Source: Chaetoderma sp. LZ-2023a
Taxonomy: Eukaryota; Mollusca; Caudofoveata; Chaetodermatida; Chaetodermatidae
Reading direction: 5' to 3'
Assembly (NCBI GenBank): GCA_034401795.1
Contig: CM067372.1
Span: 19,247,924 to 19,311,923, forward strand
DNA: 64,000 nucleotides
The position numbers and the translations under genes are program-made. Below, piece by piece: positions 11,211-23,487 of this stretch. The notes beneath the pieces are model-generated. The model ran no database searches and was not told where the DNA came from. It was given only the letters and a program-made list of their open reading frames with translations. The first letter of the stretch is position 1, and the number at the start of each line of letters is the position of its first letter.

Positions 11211-12584
11211 GATTTAGTATGACACTTATGTCATGTTTTGGCTAGACCTGCCATGAATCCGCTGATAGATTAAGTGTCAGTTGATGTTGATGCAGACTAG
11301 AGACAATAACAGAAAAGCTGTTTATTCATTAATAATAAACTCCCTGTGGTAATTACTGGCAGCAGTGATCGTCTCGCTTCTTACCTGGGGAGGCGAACAA
11401 ATTCCTCAGGTATCGCAACTAGCTTGTTTACAGTAAGCTCACTTAAGCTGTGCCAATTACAGGAATGTCTAAAGCGTCTCCAATCGTACATACTCCTCAT
11501 GAAGTATTAGCGTTCTGTCTCAGCATCTCGTTGCTGTGGAATCATTTGAATGATGTTCTTGTAAGCAGTTGCAATTGAGGCCAGCAACAGTTTTCGGCAA
11601 CTTTATTGTCAAGATGAATAGAGGACATTCTTCCAATAGATCTTACAAATTACATTTTGTTCTTAGTGCTTTCAGCAAAACCAGTAGGTCTAAACTATAA
11701 GGTTTTCATAGAGGTTGGACGAATGAAGTTAAGCTAGTTACCCTCAAATTTGTTCAATAAAACCTAAATTTATTTATTGAAAAATTGTATTTACAGACCA
11801 AAAAATTTACGGCTGGAATGACTGGATGTTAAATTGTCAAAAATGGTCTCCTCTTGCAGTATGCAAATATATATTTCTCAAGAGCACTGTACAAGCCATT
11901 TTGGTCCGACATAAGTCTTCAAGGGTTAAGAAGATGTTTGGCGATGTTTTATGAGTTGGTATATTGGGAGTATTTCTGGTTGCGCAGGTGTGCGGTGAAT
12001 AGCAGAGTGGGGGTGGTGGGCAAGGTGGGGTGGGGTGATATTACTACTGATACAGATGTTATGTTTTGTGAGGTAGTTGTGTCGTTGTGGTTGTGGAGTG
12101 CAGCGGGGTGCATTAGAAAGTAGGCCTATACTGGATATGAGATCAGTACCATCAGAATGTTTTCACAATTGAACCTTTTCAACACCAAAGTCAGTATTGC
12201 AAAATAGATATACAAGTAGACTCTTGGATATTGCGAAACTATTTGACTGAAACGGCAATTAGTTTAGGCCGCACTTAGGGAATTCAGGCGACTTATATCT
12301 TAAATCATAAATGTTGTATCAGTTTTGGTATTTCGCGGATGGTGGGTCTGAGGTGGTGGTCAAGGATTTGCACGTGGTATGCTCGTTAGCTGTTCTGGTA
12401 TACTACACAGGGTGATTACTCATGGTTGACGCGCTCATTTATCATGCCGAACTGTCCAATATCCAACAATTATAATGTTTACATCGACCGACCGATGCGC
12501 TTCATCGGCCACGTCTGTAGGTTTGCTTAAGTGATGCGATATTTCCGGCTCCAGTTTGTATAAAACAATGTCAGCAACAGCGTC
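11211..12584. other. Intergenic, no gene supported
   Basis: No recognisable domain, RNA gene or element end. The plus 89-codon frame at 11854-12123 is of ordinary chance length and shows nothing familiar. Confidence 0.5.
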
Positions 12585-12810
12585 TAGTCAAATTAGTTTC
12601 AAAATATTCAACAGCATGCTTATTAAATAGTTAAAATATACAATTCACGCAACCTGACATACTATTAAGAGTTTAAGACGGACTAAATCGAATCATCAAT
12701 GACGTAATTGATTATGACGTCACCCTACACGTCACTTAGTTGATTATGACGTCATATGATTGATTGAGAAACTGGATTCATGAATTGATGGCGCCATAAA
12801 CACACAATTA
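12585..12810. repeat. Dispersed repeat with foldback arm and CRE-like boxes
   Basis: Begins with the foldback arm AGTCAAATTAGTTTCAAAA, then a body containing GATTATGACGTCA twice, CACGTCAC, and GGATTCATGAATT. The body is also found at about 58935-59075, in the same order. TGACGTCA palindromes lie at 12715-12722 and 12747-12754. It is likely a non-autonomous DNA element. Confidence 0.75.
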
Positions 12811-13985
12811 TGACGCCATCTGCGCAATTAGACACTTCCGTGTTCAATCTAATGTCAGACCATTTCATGAAACTTCATAAACAATGATCTGGGGTCGGTC
12901 AACTTCCGCCAATGAAATTGCTCGATTAGAAATAAAGGCAATCTCACTAGTGGACTGAAAATCGCTCATTCCACTACTTCACATAGCAGGTGATCAAAGG
13001 ACTGCGCGTAGGTCGATGGCCACGTAGCTACAGCGACACTATGTAAGTGGGCGTATGTTAGTACGATGATCCGTTCCTAGTTAAGCTCTACCTGCTTTAT
13101 ACACGTGTCTGACCTAAACACTATGAACTCTGAATTTTCAGAATCTCAATTTCGAGGCACAATTCACAAAATACATAGACTTCAAACAATTTCTGTGAGG
13201 TCATCCCCTCTTTCATGGCGGGCCTACATCATGTGATTGTGGCTCATAAATGAAGGACGTATATTATTATGCCAGATACTTGAGTGCATCCATAATGCTG
13301 ATCTAGACACCTACTAACAAGTTTCATGTGGAATCCACAGACACTGATGTATGTATTTCCAGACACATATTACATGTTTCTGATGTTTGTTGAATTAGCA
13401 CGAGTATCCACACTAGGCTTATGAGGTGCAGTTTGAGTCTACAACACTCCAGGGTGCGGTGCTATGATCACAATGGCCCCTACCCCCCTCACCCCCATAC
13501 TCGCATCGACAGAGGGTAATCCTCGTAACTCCGGCTAGATCGGGCCGATGATGTCACAAGAATGCTTCACCTCTGGCTCCTGTATAATGTTTTACACATT
13601 ATACTTTTATCATAACATATGGACCTACATTGAGACATTGCTATGATCGTAGATTGCTTGGCAAATGCAAATGCATTTTAGTGTGATGTGATGGCCTACA
13701 TGGGGACTGAGCTGGTAATAAAAAGTACAATTGATGCTGCCCACATGTTCCCATTGGCAAGAGTAGCTTTCTTGTGATGGTGTATTTGCATGCAGCCATT
13801 CGGTGAGTGTTGTTCCGAATCTGCTCTCACAGGTCCTGTGGTCATGTAACATATATTTATATGGACATGCTGGGTCTGGTAGTCCTGCAAGCATCTTTCA
13901 CAGGCTCGGTTGAGGGTCGGGCCAGACACGGACTAGATGAGGATAGACGATCATAGACGATCATAGAAACACATGTGCGAGAATA
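12811..13985. other. Intergenic, no gene supported
   Basis: Short minus frames at 13625-13929 overlap each other in two frames and contain no domain. Nothing else recognised. Confidence 0.5.
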
Positions 13986-14016
13986 TCAATGATCATCTAT
14001 TGGAAAGCATTTGTAA

Positions 14017-14096
14017 GTGTGCGCGTGGTGGCATGTGCTTGCGTGTGTGAGTGCGTGCGTGCGCGCGTGCGAGCGTGTGTGTATGTATGTATTTTA
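14017..14096. repeat. GTGC/TG microsatellite
   Basis: Degenerate GTGC, TG and GTAT tract leading directly into the SINE-containing unit. In SINE orientation it occupies the position of a 3' simple-repeat tail. Confidence 0.85.
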
Positions 14097-14101
14097 ATTT
14101 T

Positions 14102-14275
14102 ATTGACGCACTGGCAACGTGCGGCTTCAATTTCCATGTGCTAACTTAGCCGACAGTGATGCACCCGTTAGTTTAATTTGTTGATCACCATCTCCCGGTC
14201 GGGGGATCGAACCGTCATCCTGCAACTCCGCATAGCATCAGCAACCAGGCATCTTTCCACTGGACCACCGCACCA
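14102..14275 (-). mobile_element. tRNA-derived SINE, copy 1
   Basis: Read on the minus strand, the head starts GGTGCGGTGGTCCAGTGG and shows an internal RNA polymerase III A box (TGGTCCAGTGG, plus 14257-14267). A B box follows (GGTTCGATCC, plus 14204-14213) at a spacing normal for a tRNA. About 100 bp of unrelated body and a simple-repeat tail follow, so this is a SINE rather than a functional tRNA. The parent tRNA was not identified. Confidence 0.75.
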
Positions 14276-14446
14276 AGACTATAAGTCAAGGATTGGCCGA
14301 CCAGCTTTCACATGTCTGATATACTGACACACTGACGATTCATATGGGACTATCTGTGGATGCATCTGTCACAATCAATCCTAGGCTTTTACGCCTATTG
14401 TACTCTGACTCCAGCACGGCTCTGGCAGTATATGTATTTTTATTTT

Positions 14447-14620
14447 ATTGACGCACTGGCAACGTGCGGCTTCAATTTCCATGTGCTAACTTAGCCGACA
14501 GTGATGCACCCGTTAGTTTAATTTGTTGATCACCATCTCCCGGTCGGGGTATCGAACCGCCATTCTGCAACTCCGCATAGCATCAGCAACCAGGCATCTT
14601 TCCACTGGACCACCGCACCA
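14447..14620 (-). mobile_element. tRNA-derived SINE, copy 2
   Basis: Second copy within the tandem unit, with the same A box at 14602-14612. The B box at 14549-14558 reads GGTTCGATAC, one change from copy 1. The copy arose by local duplication, not by a separate insertion. Confidence 0.75.
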
Positions 14621-14806
14621 AGACTATAAGTCAAGGATTGGCCGACCAGCTTTCACATGTCTGATATACTGACACACTGACGATTCATATGGGACTATCT
14701 GTGGATGCATCTGTCACAATCAATCCTAGGCTTTTACGCCTATTGTACTCTGACTCCAGCACGGCTCTGGCAGTATATGTATTTTTATTTTATTGACGCA
14801 CTGGCA

Positions 14807-14813
14807 ACGTTCG

Positions 14814-14884
<71 letters not shown>
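14807..14884. repeat. (GTGC)n microsatellite flanked by inverted 14-mers
   Basis: Long pure GTGC run. It is bracketed by TTGACGCACTGGCA (14793-14806) and its exact reverse complement TGCCAGTGCGTCAA (14882-14895), so the microsatellite sits in the loop of a short inverted repeat. Confidence 0.93.
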
Positions 14885-14895
14885 CAGTGCGTCAA

Positions 14896-15413
14896 ATGTC
14901 TACTGCATGTGTGCCACCTGCAGTCTTGCACTATCCTGCTATAACCATGTTACAATATATTTCAATTTAACCCTAATTAACCCCTTGAAACGCACCCCAT
15001 TTTATGCGATTAGTTAAAAATGGATCTTTAGTAACATATTTGCCATCTCGATAATGCATATCACATTCCATCATCAATCCTCAAACTGCAATTAACACTC
15101 CATCCATCCATCTCACTGGCTGAGGAAGCATCAACACAAATACAGACATCTGTCTATATCGTTAACACATCATATATACCCACTGACAGATGTTTCAATA
15201 CCAGAACAATGCTTGTTGAAGCCATCATCAGCATCCAACCACTCTGGCACTATGCCATTGGTTGTTTCGTCAGTTGTCGGTCGCTTGTTACAATACAGAA
15301 ACTATTGATTAGATGCTGTTTACTTTATTTCTTGACGTATCTAGCGCCGTCGTGAATATTTAAAAGTCCATCAGTTGTACGAATTGTATGTCTTTACTAC
15401 TTACTAAACAGTA
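14896..15413. other. Intergenic, nothing recognised
   Basis: No coding frame, RNA gene or terminus recognised. Confidence 0.5.
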
Positions 15414-15506
15414 TGTTGAATATTTTGAAACTAATTTGACTGGGCGCTGATCGAGCCATAGGCAACAACGTCCCCCAATCAAACTAGTTTCAAAATATTC
15501 AGCAGC
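15414..15506. repeat. Foldback MITE, TTTGAAACTAATTTGACTG family
   Basis: Arms of about 30 bp (TTGAATATTTTGAAACTAAT on the left, complement on the right at 15476-15506) around a loop with GGCAACAACG. Family members or half-members occur at 12585, 17233, 53231, 53506 and 58900, with related arms in the large palindrome near 61 kb. Confidence 0.85.
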
Positions 15507-16735
15507 TTATCTGTATAGTTACCTAGAAATTGGGGATTTAAATCATACAAATTGATTCCAACACACGGGAAAATGCGGGCGGAGCTTAGCTAGAAATGGG
15601 CGGGCATAGGTAGAAATGGACCCCTCTATTAACTCGATGTCAATCACGTGTTACTTAATCTACTGCTAGTTATTTCTCCTCGTCTATTGGCTGATTCGTT
15701 TGATCATCTTTATGTCCATTAGCAGAGAATCATTGGCTAACTATCTACAGGTGTTGCAAAGTATACTCATTTATTAGACTCTGTTATTATTAAACCACAC
15801 AGGACTTTTGTTGATCTTGTATCTCAAATTATTGAAGTCACTAACATTTCTGATTCGGACAAGAACATAATGCGAACTTGCACTTTTTATTAGCAAACCA
15901 CTTTCCAGGGGTTTGGGTGGTGGAGGTCATCGCCCTCCCTTTAACCGTGACGTCTACAAAGCGACCTATACATGACTACCAATACTGGATTTCCTTTTGC
16001 AAACTAATCCAACGTTGTTCGTAGTCTGGAAAGCACTGTGGGAGACAATAATAGAAGCGTGTACGCTCGGCCTAGCGGGTTCTAATAGCCACCTTCGGCC
16101 GTCCTATCAAACATGTCGGCTCCGATCCCCGGATAGTCGGCACAAGACACAAGCGCAGGTAGAAGTCTTACCTTCAACAAGTTCCAACATCAATCTATTT
16201 AATATGTGTACTTAGATGACCATCACAAAACATCGACACAGGGACAGAACCCTCTCAGCACTAGTTCAGTAGGGCGCGTAAAGGATTGTATCCTGCGTAA
16301 CACCACACACTTAACATGATGATCCGGTTGTCGAAAGATTGCAGGTCGGAGCAGGACCACCATCGATATTGTGGTCAAGGAAGCGGAAGTAACGCGATCG
16401 AGATAGCAACATTTAAGACTAAAGCATAAAAGAGAACTAAGCATAAGCTTAGACAGAAAGGTTATGCAGACAAGAAGCCATGAATATGCTGCCATTACAC
16501 GACATTGACTGCTCGATAACGATAAAGATTCGCTTAAGATCTCCGCCTACATCTCCAACATAAAACAAGCTGAGTGCGCGAGTGTAACTCCCTTCCACCA
16601 AGCCAATGTACCTTTCTGGTTTTAGCTATGCCCCGCCCATCACTAGATAAGCTCCACCAACACTTCGCCGTGTTGGGATTGATCGACCCCTGAATGCCCA
16701 AACTATCAATTTCCTGAAAATTATACAATTAAGCT
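15507..16735. repeat. Dispersed repeat pair in inverted orientation
   Basis: A block around 15565-15607 (GGAGCTTAGCTAGAAATGGG) is the reverse complement of 16617-16660 (TAGCTATGCCCCGCCC). A third related block lies at 58785-58825. The pair may be the ends of one non-autonomous element of about 1.2 kb, or two independent insertions. Minor frames inside (15997-16215, 16223-16495) show no domain. Confidence 0.6.
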
Positions 16736-17204
16736 TTTTTCTGTGGTTGTTTCGGTGACGACCGGAAGTTCATCCATAGGCCCCGTGTCATATAGATCTA
16801 AATAATATTTTGTAAACTGAAATCAACAAAAACTAATTTGCTGCTTAGGATGAACACGGCCTTGTTGCTGTCTCCTAATGTACTGTTGCTAGGCATGTGC
16901 ACGCGGTGCAGTTTTGTTGTTTGGGTTGGGGTGGGGTGGGGTGTGGAGGTGGGGTGGTGTGTGATGGGGTTATGGAAGGTGGGTGGGGTGGAGTGGGTAC
17001 CTTTTATTCGATAAAGATATAACCTGGGTTTTGGTCTGAAGGAGGGCAAAGTGTCTGAAACTAAATCTGGAAGGCAAATTAGGCTAACATTTAAATAAAT
17101 ATTTTAAAGTGAGATGAACATCAACAGTAATGCGATCAAATCAAGAACAAATAAATTAAGTTAATGCCATGTGAATAAAAAAAAATCAAGAAAGGGGGAA
17201 AATG
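16736..17204. other. Spacer with G-rich tract
   Basis: G-runs at about 16918-16998 (repeated GGGTTGGGG / GGGGTGGGG) have the spacing of a G-quadruplex-forming tract. No gene seen. Confidence 0.6.
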
Positions 17205-17462
17205 ATGTTGCTGCCTATGGCAACAATAGCGGCCAGTCAAATTAGTTTCAAAATATTCAACAGCATGTTTGTAAATAGTAAAGACATCTTTGCTCTCAGA
17301 TAACATATTTGGGTAATTTAAAATTCTAGCATAGGGTTTCTGGACACCAGCTTGCATGTAGAACATAGTAAAATAGGTTTGGATGTAAAATTCATTTAAA
17401 TACATCCAAGATGGTCAATAAATAGCAATATTTTGCCCTAAATTCATGTAATCAGATGATAT
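17205..17462. repeat. Dispersed repeat, inverted relative to 38545-38700
   Basis: A foldback arm (AGTCAAATTAGTTTCAAAA) is followed by about 170 bp whose reverse complement is found at 38545-38700. The shared peptide-like stretch NEFYIQTY...QAGVQKP...NMLSE on the complementary strand reflects nucleotide similarity. I see no evidence that it is a real exon. Confidence 0.7.
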
Positions 17463-17515
17463 ATTTTATTGATCTATAATGAATTTTTGACTTATAACTT
17501 GCCAAGCTGCATGTA

Positions 17516-17516
17516 C

Positions 17517-17600
<84 letters not shown>
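17516..17600. repeat. (ATT)n-(GTT)n microsatellite
   Basis: Pure ATT run switching to a pure GTT run. It abuts the first recognisable codons of transposase copy A, so it marks that copy's left break. Confidence 0.95.
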
Positions 17601-19592
17601 CAAAACTGCAGCAAAACTCATTGCAAATGATGTCAAATCCATTGTTATTCCATATGACACCTACCCAGCCATAGACTGTATGGCAAATGCTGACTCTACT
17701 GTGAATTATATTCCTAAGACACTGCGAGTACTTTTGAAACTATGATTGCTGGTAAAAATGTCGATGTAAAGCTTGCATCGATTGGACAATCTGGACATGC
17801 AAGCAATACGACCGAGGGCCATACTAGCGCCACGTCAACTGAGCCTCAGGGTCCAGATGCACCATCACTTCGCATCACGGTTTCTGACAGACACACTTAA
17901 TGTACATGGTTTCTCATGTTCCTATGCTGAGGTAAAACGATATGAATGAAGTGCGGCAGTTCGACAAGAGACTGAAATACATAGAAATACACATGGACAT
18001 ATTATTCAATATTGTGCAGACAATGTAGATCATAATGTAGCAACCATCGATGGGACAGGGACATTCCATGGGATGGATATAATAGCTGCTGTTACACCAC
18101 GAATACAAGCCCAGAGTAAACCTATTCCCAAGGTGCAGGTGGCAACTTCAGATATTGCTGCAGTTGGCAGGATAAACATTGAGTATTTTAAGATCCTTCC
18201 AACAATCCAACCTCTCACCTATCTACCGCTTGTACACATGGCAGTAGAAGATCCTACATCACAATTAGATGTGCTATCTAAGACCTCCCTACTTCTTCAC
18301 ATGCCAAGGCCAGCATGGTCGGGCATGATGCAGATGTTACATCATGGTCAATACGCTGGGCAATCTTCTGTAATGTTCCTCTAAATGATTGACATTGATC
18401 CACGTGATCCATCCTGTGTCTACTCTACGCTAAGATTTGTTTCCTCCCAGGCTAGGAAATATAATGTCACACCCGTACTCACATTCGACCAACCATTATA
18501 CTGGAGTCTTTTAAAACAATTATTCGGTCTCAGCCAATTGACAGTGATCTCACGCACATTGTCAGACTCGGAGGATTCCAGATGGAGATGAGCTTCCTGA
18601 GGAGCATTGGGCACCTTATGTCAGGCTCAGGACTGCAAGAACTACTTGAGATCGTATATGCTAGCAATATTGTGAGCCATATGCTGTCTGTGTCCAGAGC
18701 AATGCGCGGTCACATGCTGGTAGATGCTGCACTGAACACAAATCTTGTGGCCAATGTATACAATGTGCCTGTACCAACCAAAGAGACAGTAGAGAACACC
18801 GGTGTTGAGATAACCAATGATAGTCTTGAGATAGATGCAGTAGGGATGCGGGTTAAACAAGATATTGTCACAGCGTACTTAACCTCAGAAACAGAACTGT
18901 ATGGGCGTGCAGTATCTTCTGAATTGTCTGTGGACGAAGTTTGTTCAGCAGAGGTATTAGTGAGAGTCCAAGGTAAACTAAATAAGTATAAGGAAATGAT
19001 GACTATGCGGACAGCAATACTCTGGATACAATATTTGAACATGGTGGACATCCTGAATAACTTTCTGAAAGCTAAGCTGACAGGCAACTCGAGATTACAC
19101 CTTCAAGCAGTCCGAGAAATGTTACCGTACTTTGTGGCATCTGGACACACACTATATGCCAAATCTGCATACATTTACCTGCAACTGATGCATCGTCTTC
19201 CAGAAGCGCATCCAGATATCTACCAGAAATTTGAGGACGGATACCATGTGGTGAGGGGCAGTGACAGATATTGGGAAGGACTCTCAACAGATCTCATTAT
19301 TGAGCAGGTACTAATGAGAAGTGTCAAGATACATGGGGGTTTGACAAGTGGAAAAGGAATGACAGAGACCCAGCGGTTAGTGTGGGTCCTCTCAATACCT
19401 CCATGCACAGCCATCAACCAGACCATACAGAATTTCAGCGGTGTCCCATATGAAACAAGTGACCAGCACAAGGACACATCAACAGCTAGACAAGCTAGAG
19501 ATGTCAGTGCCAGTATTGATCCTACCAGCTATCTCAGAGAAAGATCCATTCATTGGGAATACACCACTGCTTAAGGTTGCTAATGACATGAC
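17601..19592 (+). pseudogene. XPG-type transposase family, copy A (left part)
   Basis: Middle domain of the protein family shared with copies B-D. It begins at TAAKLIAND, next to the microsatellite, so the N-terminal Cys modules are missing. Recognisable blocks in order: LRVLLK and KLASIGQ (17720-17800), a conserved ADNVDHN / GTFHGMDIIAAVTP block (18015-18105), MPRPAWSGMM and IDIDPRDPSCVYSTLRF (18300-18440), then a 330-codon open frame 18582-19574 with SIGHLMSGSGLQELLE, RAMRGHMLVDAALNT, YVVRGSDR-like VVRGSDRYW, EQVLMRS and GGLTSGKGMTET. Stops and frameshifts lie before 18582 and near 19500. The reading frame is cut at 19592 by a BEL/Pao LTR and resumes at 37521. Family membership rests on alignment with copies B and D and on recall of similar uncharacterised metazoan proteins. 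The transposase role is inference. Confidence 0.8.
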
Positions 19593-19820
19593 TGTGGGGG
19601 GGGGGGGGGTAATTTCACATAGAAACAGCTTGGAATATGGCGTGAGAAGGTACAGAAACGCTATACTAGTTACTTCAAGTGCTAAACCTGAACTGGCTTT
19701 ATTATACATAAAATAACTAAGCTCACTCTCTCCATCTACAGCTGAGACATGATTGGTTAAAAGGCAAACATGCAACAATGAGTAGGATTAGATTACTATG
19801 ATTATTAAGCATCTCCAACA
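19593..19820 (-). repeat. BEL/Pao 3' LTR
   Basis: Matches 37300-37520 apart from a few substitutions and a G homopolymer near its inner left edge (19595-19609). Read on minus it starts TGTTGGAGATGCTT. The neighbouring purine tract on the minus strand identifies it as the 3' LTR. Confidence 0.92.
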
Positions 19821-19831
19821 TTCTCCCGCCT
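19821..19831 (-). promoter_or_regulatory. BEL/Pao polypurine tract
   Basis: On the minus strand AGGCGGGAGAA directly precedes the LTR start TGTTGG. This is the expected primer site for second-strand synthesis. Confidence 0.7.
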
Positions 19832-20019
19832 CGAAAGGTGGAGCTAACTGCTTGAAATATCGTTGAATTATGGTTGTGATGTCTTCTGTTAACGACTAAT
19901 GCTAAGATATATAAATGCAATATAATTACTTGAAAATGAAATGCTAAAATATCTAGAGTACAATTAGAAGTAAATGCGTAATAAGATTTGAATAACAACG
20001 CATAGACTCCCTTTACATA
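19832..20019 (-). other. BEL/Pao 3' internal region, distal piece
   Basis: Non-coding sequence between the BEL polypurine tract and the gypsy insertion. It continues on the other side at 31646. It ends with CATA, the 4-bp target duplicated by the gypsy insertion. Confidence 0.7.
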
Positions 20020-20635
20020 TGTGAGAGAGTGAATTTACATGACTTTAATTAATGAATAAATAACTTTCCACCCAGCCTATGTACTTGTTTAAGCCACACG
20101 GTATATGCTCAATTCCAGCATTCGCTGGTCATATTAATTAACCTGTCACCCTCCCAGCTAATTTATGCATGCTTGGTGTATGAATATGTATCTAAGAGAG
20201 GAGCTGGACTTGGTTGCTGAGTGCATCTTGGATAGTAATCTTGTGTCACATGAGATAACTTGAGGTATCCATGTGAAACTGAGTTGGTTTAATCCGGCTA
20301 TCCCATAGGTGTAATTTAGTAACTAAGATATAGTTCAGGACTATTTGGCGTCAATTAAAATCTGACCAGATCAGGTTGCAGTAATGGGAGGCAGGGAGAA
20401 CAGCTGAGTGAGAGAGGAAGTCAGAACTGTGTTTAATAGGACCGGACTGTGCATAGCAGGAGTGAGAGTAAAAACCTATAAAGGTTAGCACAGTGAATTG
20501 CATGGCATTTACCTAAAAATATAGACATGGCTGTTTTTCGGCATTGTATGGCAAATTAAAGGATGAGAACTGAATAACCAGGCTTCATGGTAAGTGAAAT
20601 TTAACATTTAATTAAGTATGATGTAATCCAACACA

Positions 20636-20667
<32 letters not shown>

Positions 20668-21349
20668 GCACACACATGCATGCATGAACGCCTGCACGCA
20701 TGCACCACACACACACACGTGCAGGCACGCATACACACACCCACCCAACACACAGAGCCTGAACGGGATACAATAATATTAGTATTCAGCTATTGTACAG
20801 AAAGCAGGGAATATTTCAGCAGGAATAAACTATTTGATATTGCTCATTAGATGGTCATTTTGCTTAATGAGGTGAGAAGAGAATCCGTCCAGGGTAGTGA
20901 ATTTCCAAAACAGTCACCAATCATATGGGCTGGTTTGTTGAATTGTAGATCCTGGGAATTTGGGATGAAACTGGGCAGTGTGCACACACATATTAGCGTC
21001 ATGAACTGTGGGATTTAAGCTAGACACACTATGTATACTGCCTGCTACAATTACCATGCAGCTGCAGGTGCATTGTAGAAGCGTTTAATATGGCTAGCGG
21101 GTCAGTTGATTTAATTATCCTCCATGAGGCTGCACAACCAGACACCCTTAGATGTTGGTAGAAATCAAGGGGGAGGACTGCTGTCAGTAATAAACTGTGC
21201 AGGGCTCTGACTAGACATATTTATTTCCCTTTCTTGACTTACTACCTAGTGTATATCTAATGCGTTATTCTGCATCTAGTTGGTGTAAATAATACAGTGG
21301 ATGATTTCTTATTGGACTAATCGGCTTACCCTGTATAATAATAATGATG

Positions 21350-21407
<58 letters not shown>

Positions 21408-22555
21408 TAATAAATATCACTGGATATTATTTTGTTTACATTTTAATGAATACTTATATTAAGGAGGAAATGGGTTAATATGAGATTTGCAATGCTGTAG
21501 CGTAAATGGGCCATTATAAACAGGCTATGTTCCATATATACATTATACCTTACCATAATTGAAAAGTAGCTTAGTGGATTATCTTAATATTTTACATATA
21601 CTTTGTTGGGCGTTTTGATGACGTTGTTACCATGTAGTAATTACTTTATTCAGGATTCAAATGACGGCTATTCGGTGGGATTGCTGTAGAGAATCTGGCA
21701 TCCGAAATGTTGTCTTGTAAGCTATGGGGTGAGTGTCAGGAAATGTAATTACATCCAAGTATGGATGTCTGGTGTGATCTTAGAAGCTATTCCATATCCT
21801 ATTAAGTTGTGCACCCAGACTTTACTACTATCCTATATCCGGTATGTCATCTGAATGGACAAGATGGTTACTAACCAATGGTGTTGATGTAATCATGGGA
21901 CGTTGCCGAAAAAGGAACATCAATAATAATTAAAAGAAAAATATAATCTAGTTATGGAACTGGAAGCTAATAGAATAAGTATATTGTTTATTATATATTT
22001 ATGCTTTGATAAACTAGTTAGGATCGCTGATTGAGACATAGCTAGAATGTAGATGAATGATAAGATCAAGAAATGTTATCTGATAGTCGGATTATGCAAG
22101 CATGGTGTAACTTTATGAAGACATTTAGATTGTTTTGATTATACTTTTATGATATATAATATTGGTATTTTATTGTATTGTTCTTATGGATATGAACACC
22201 CAGTAAGAGGCGTCCATGTGACCGCATATTGCAATGGGATTAATTTGGGTCACAATTAATCGTCCATGGGTTTCCATATCCTGCCATATATTAAGATTAT
22301 TCCTTAATGTGTTTATCCTCTTTTCTTTTAACTATGTATGATACATCAGGGTTTCTGATACATGAGTTTTAACCTGAAAACCATGGTATTCAAAGCAACA
22401 TCACTGTAAATAAATTCGCCTATATAGCATTTCATCAGCCAGTGTTTATGTTTCATCTATTCCTCAATTCAACGAACTTAAGGTGACATATAAGAACTTT
22501 GTCACTCGTAGCCGGGTAGTACAACCATATTGCAAAATGTATTTACCCTGTTACA
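20020..22555 (+). repeat. Gypsy 5' LTR (2536 bp)
   Basis: Starts TGTGAGAGAG and ends CCCTGTTACA. It contains an ACGC microsatellite at about 20632-20670 and an ATA run at about 21345-21405. A TATAAAGG box at 20477-20484 and AATAAA at 22409-22414 are candidate promoter and polyadenylation signals. No gene of its own is seen in the 2.5 kb. Confidence 0.95.
20477..20484 (+). promoter_or_regulatory. Candidate TATA box in the gypsy LTR
   Basis: TATAAAGG, identical in the 3' LTR at 29557-29564. It is the best core-promoter match I noticed in the LTR, but is unproven. Confidence 0.45.
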
Positions 22556-22556
22556 A

Positions 22557-22576
22557 TTTGGCGCCGCGAGTAGGAT
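22557..22576 (+). promoter_or_regulatory. Gypsy primer-binding site
   Basis: TGGCGCCGCGAGTAGGA begins two to three bases after the 5' LTR end. Its complement ends GGCGCCA, fitting the 3' end of a tRNA with a G discriminator, possibly tRNA-Ser. The tRNA identity is not verified. Confidence 0.65.
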
Positions 22577-23487
22577 TGAGGACACTGTAGAACTTTATTA
22601 ATTTAAGTTAGGGACATAGACACTGATGTATCATCATAATAGGCACCTGGGAGCAGTACAGTGAAGGCTGAGAGGCAAAGGGACATCCCAGCATCACACA
22701 TACGACAGCAGCATCAGAAACCCCCATATGCAATGGTCCGTTATTATGGAAGAACATCATCAAGTTGCTATCCGATACGGTAACATTATAGACTCATACT
22801 ATTACCATGATTGTGACGCTTAGCCAGATTCATCTCCAAGATATATTTAAGAGACATGTTGTTTATTGTTGATAAGTTCATCACGGTGTTAAAGGATGAT
22901 ACACGGTTCATAATGATTGGCTATTAACCAATTAGTTGCATGACCTCCTTAATTGCTCATTATATTAGAAATGTACTACATAATTGTTTTTTTTCGTATA
23001 TGGTGGTCACTTGTATTGTGTTTCACACTTGCTTTGTTCCTAAACTAAGTGTGTATCTATTGATAGTTACGCTAATGTTGGTGTCTGTGTGACTGCAGCT
23101 GCATAGAGGCATAGGCCTATAGCATATATTCATGTTCCATACAGTCCATGAAAATCTGCTTACGCCGATGCAAGGAACATCTATTTGGAAATCCCCAAGT
23201 TGGTAGCTGTGGGACACAGCTATTGAATATTTGGCGGTCTTTCAGTCTGTCGGTAGAGATGCCAAAGTTCATACATGCCTGTTTGATTGAGTGTTGAATT
23301 TCCTATCAAACTTGGAAATTACAAGATCGTGTACATTTGTATGACTCCTTAATCATATAAACAATGGCAATAAAATTGATTTCAATTGCAACATAAATTA
23401 ATTTAAATTGCAACATACATTAAATTCAATTGCAAAATAAGTTGATTTCAATTGCAACATAAATTAATTCTAACAAATAACTTTGAA
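22577..23487 (+). other. Gypsy 5' untranslated leader
   Basis: About 0.9 kb between the primer-binding site and the gag start. A CAATTGCAACATA-like 25-bp motif is repeated about four times at 23383-23465, just before gag. No ORF of note. Confidence 0.7.

Larger units (their letters stand above)
14102..14806. repeat. 345-bp tandem duplication containing a SINE
   Basis: The anchor ATTGACGCACTGGC occurs at 14102, 14447 and 14792, giving two full 345-bp units and the start of a third that breaks into a microsatellite. The units are nearly identical, so the duplication is recent. Each holds one minus-strand tRNA-like SINE head. Confidence 0.95.

Noticed and set aside
11854..12123. 89-codon open frame
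   Set aside because: Length expected by chance, with no domain, no repeat partner and no neighbouring gene.
13625..13929. Two overlapping minus-strand frames of 77-89 codons
   Set aside because: They overlap in different frames, contain no motif, and lie next to a microsatellite and SINE.
14102..14620. Functional tRNA gene on the minus strand
   Set aside because: A and B boxes are present, but a non-tRNA body and simple-repeat tail follow and the copies are in a tandem repeat. A SINE explains it better.
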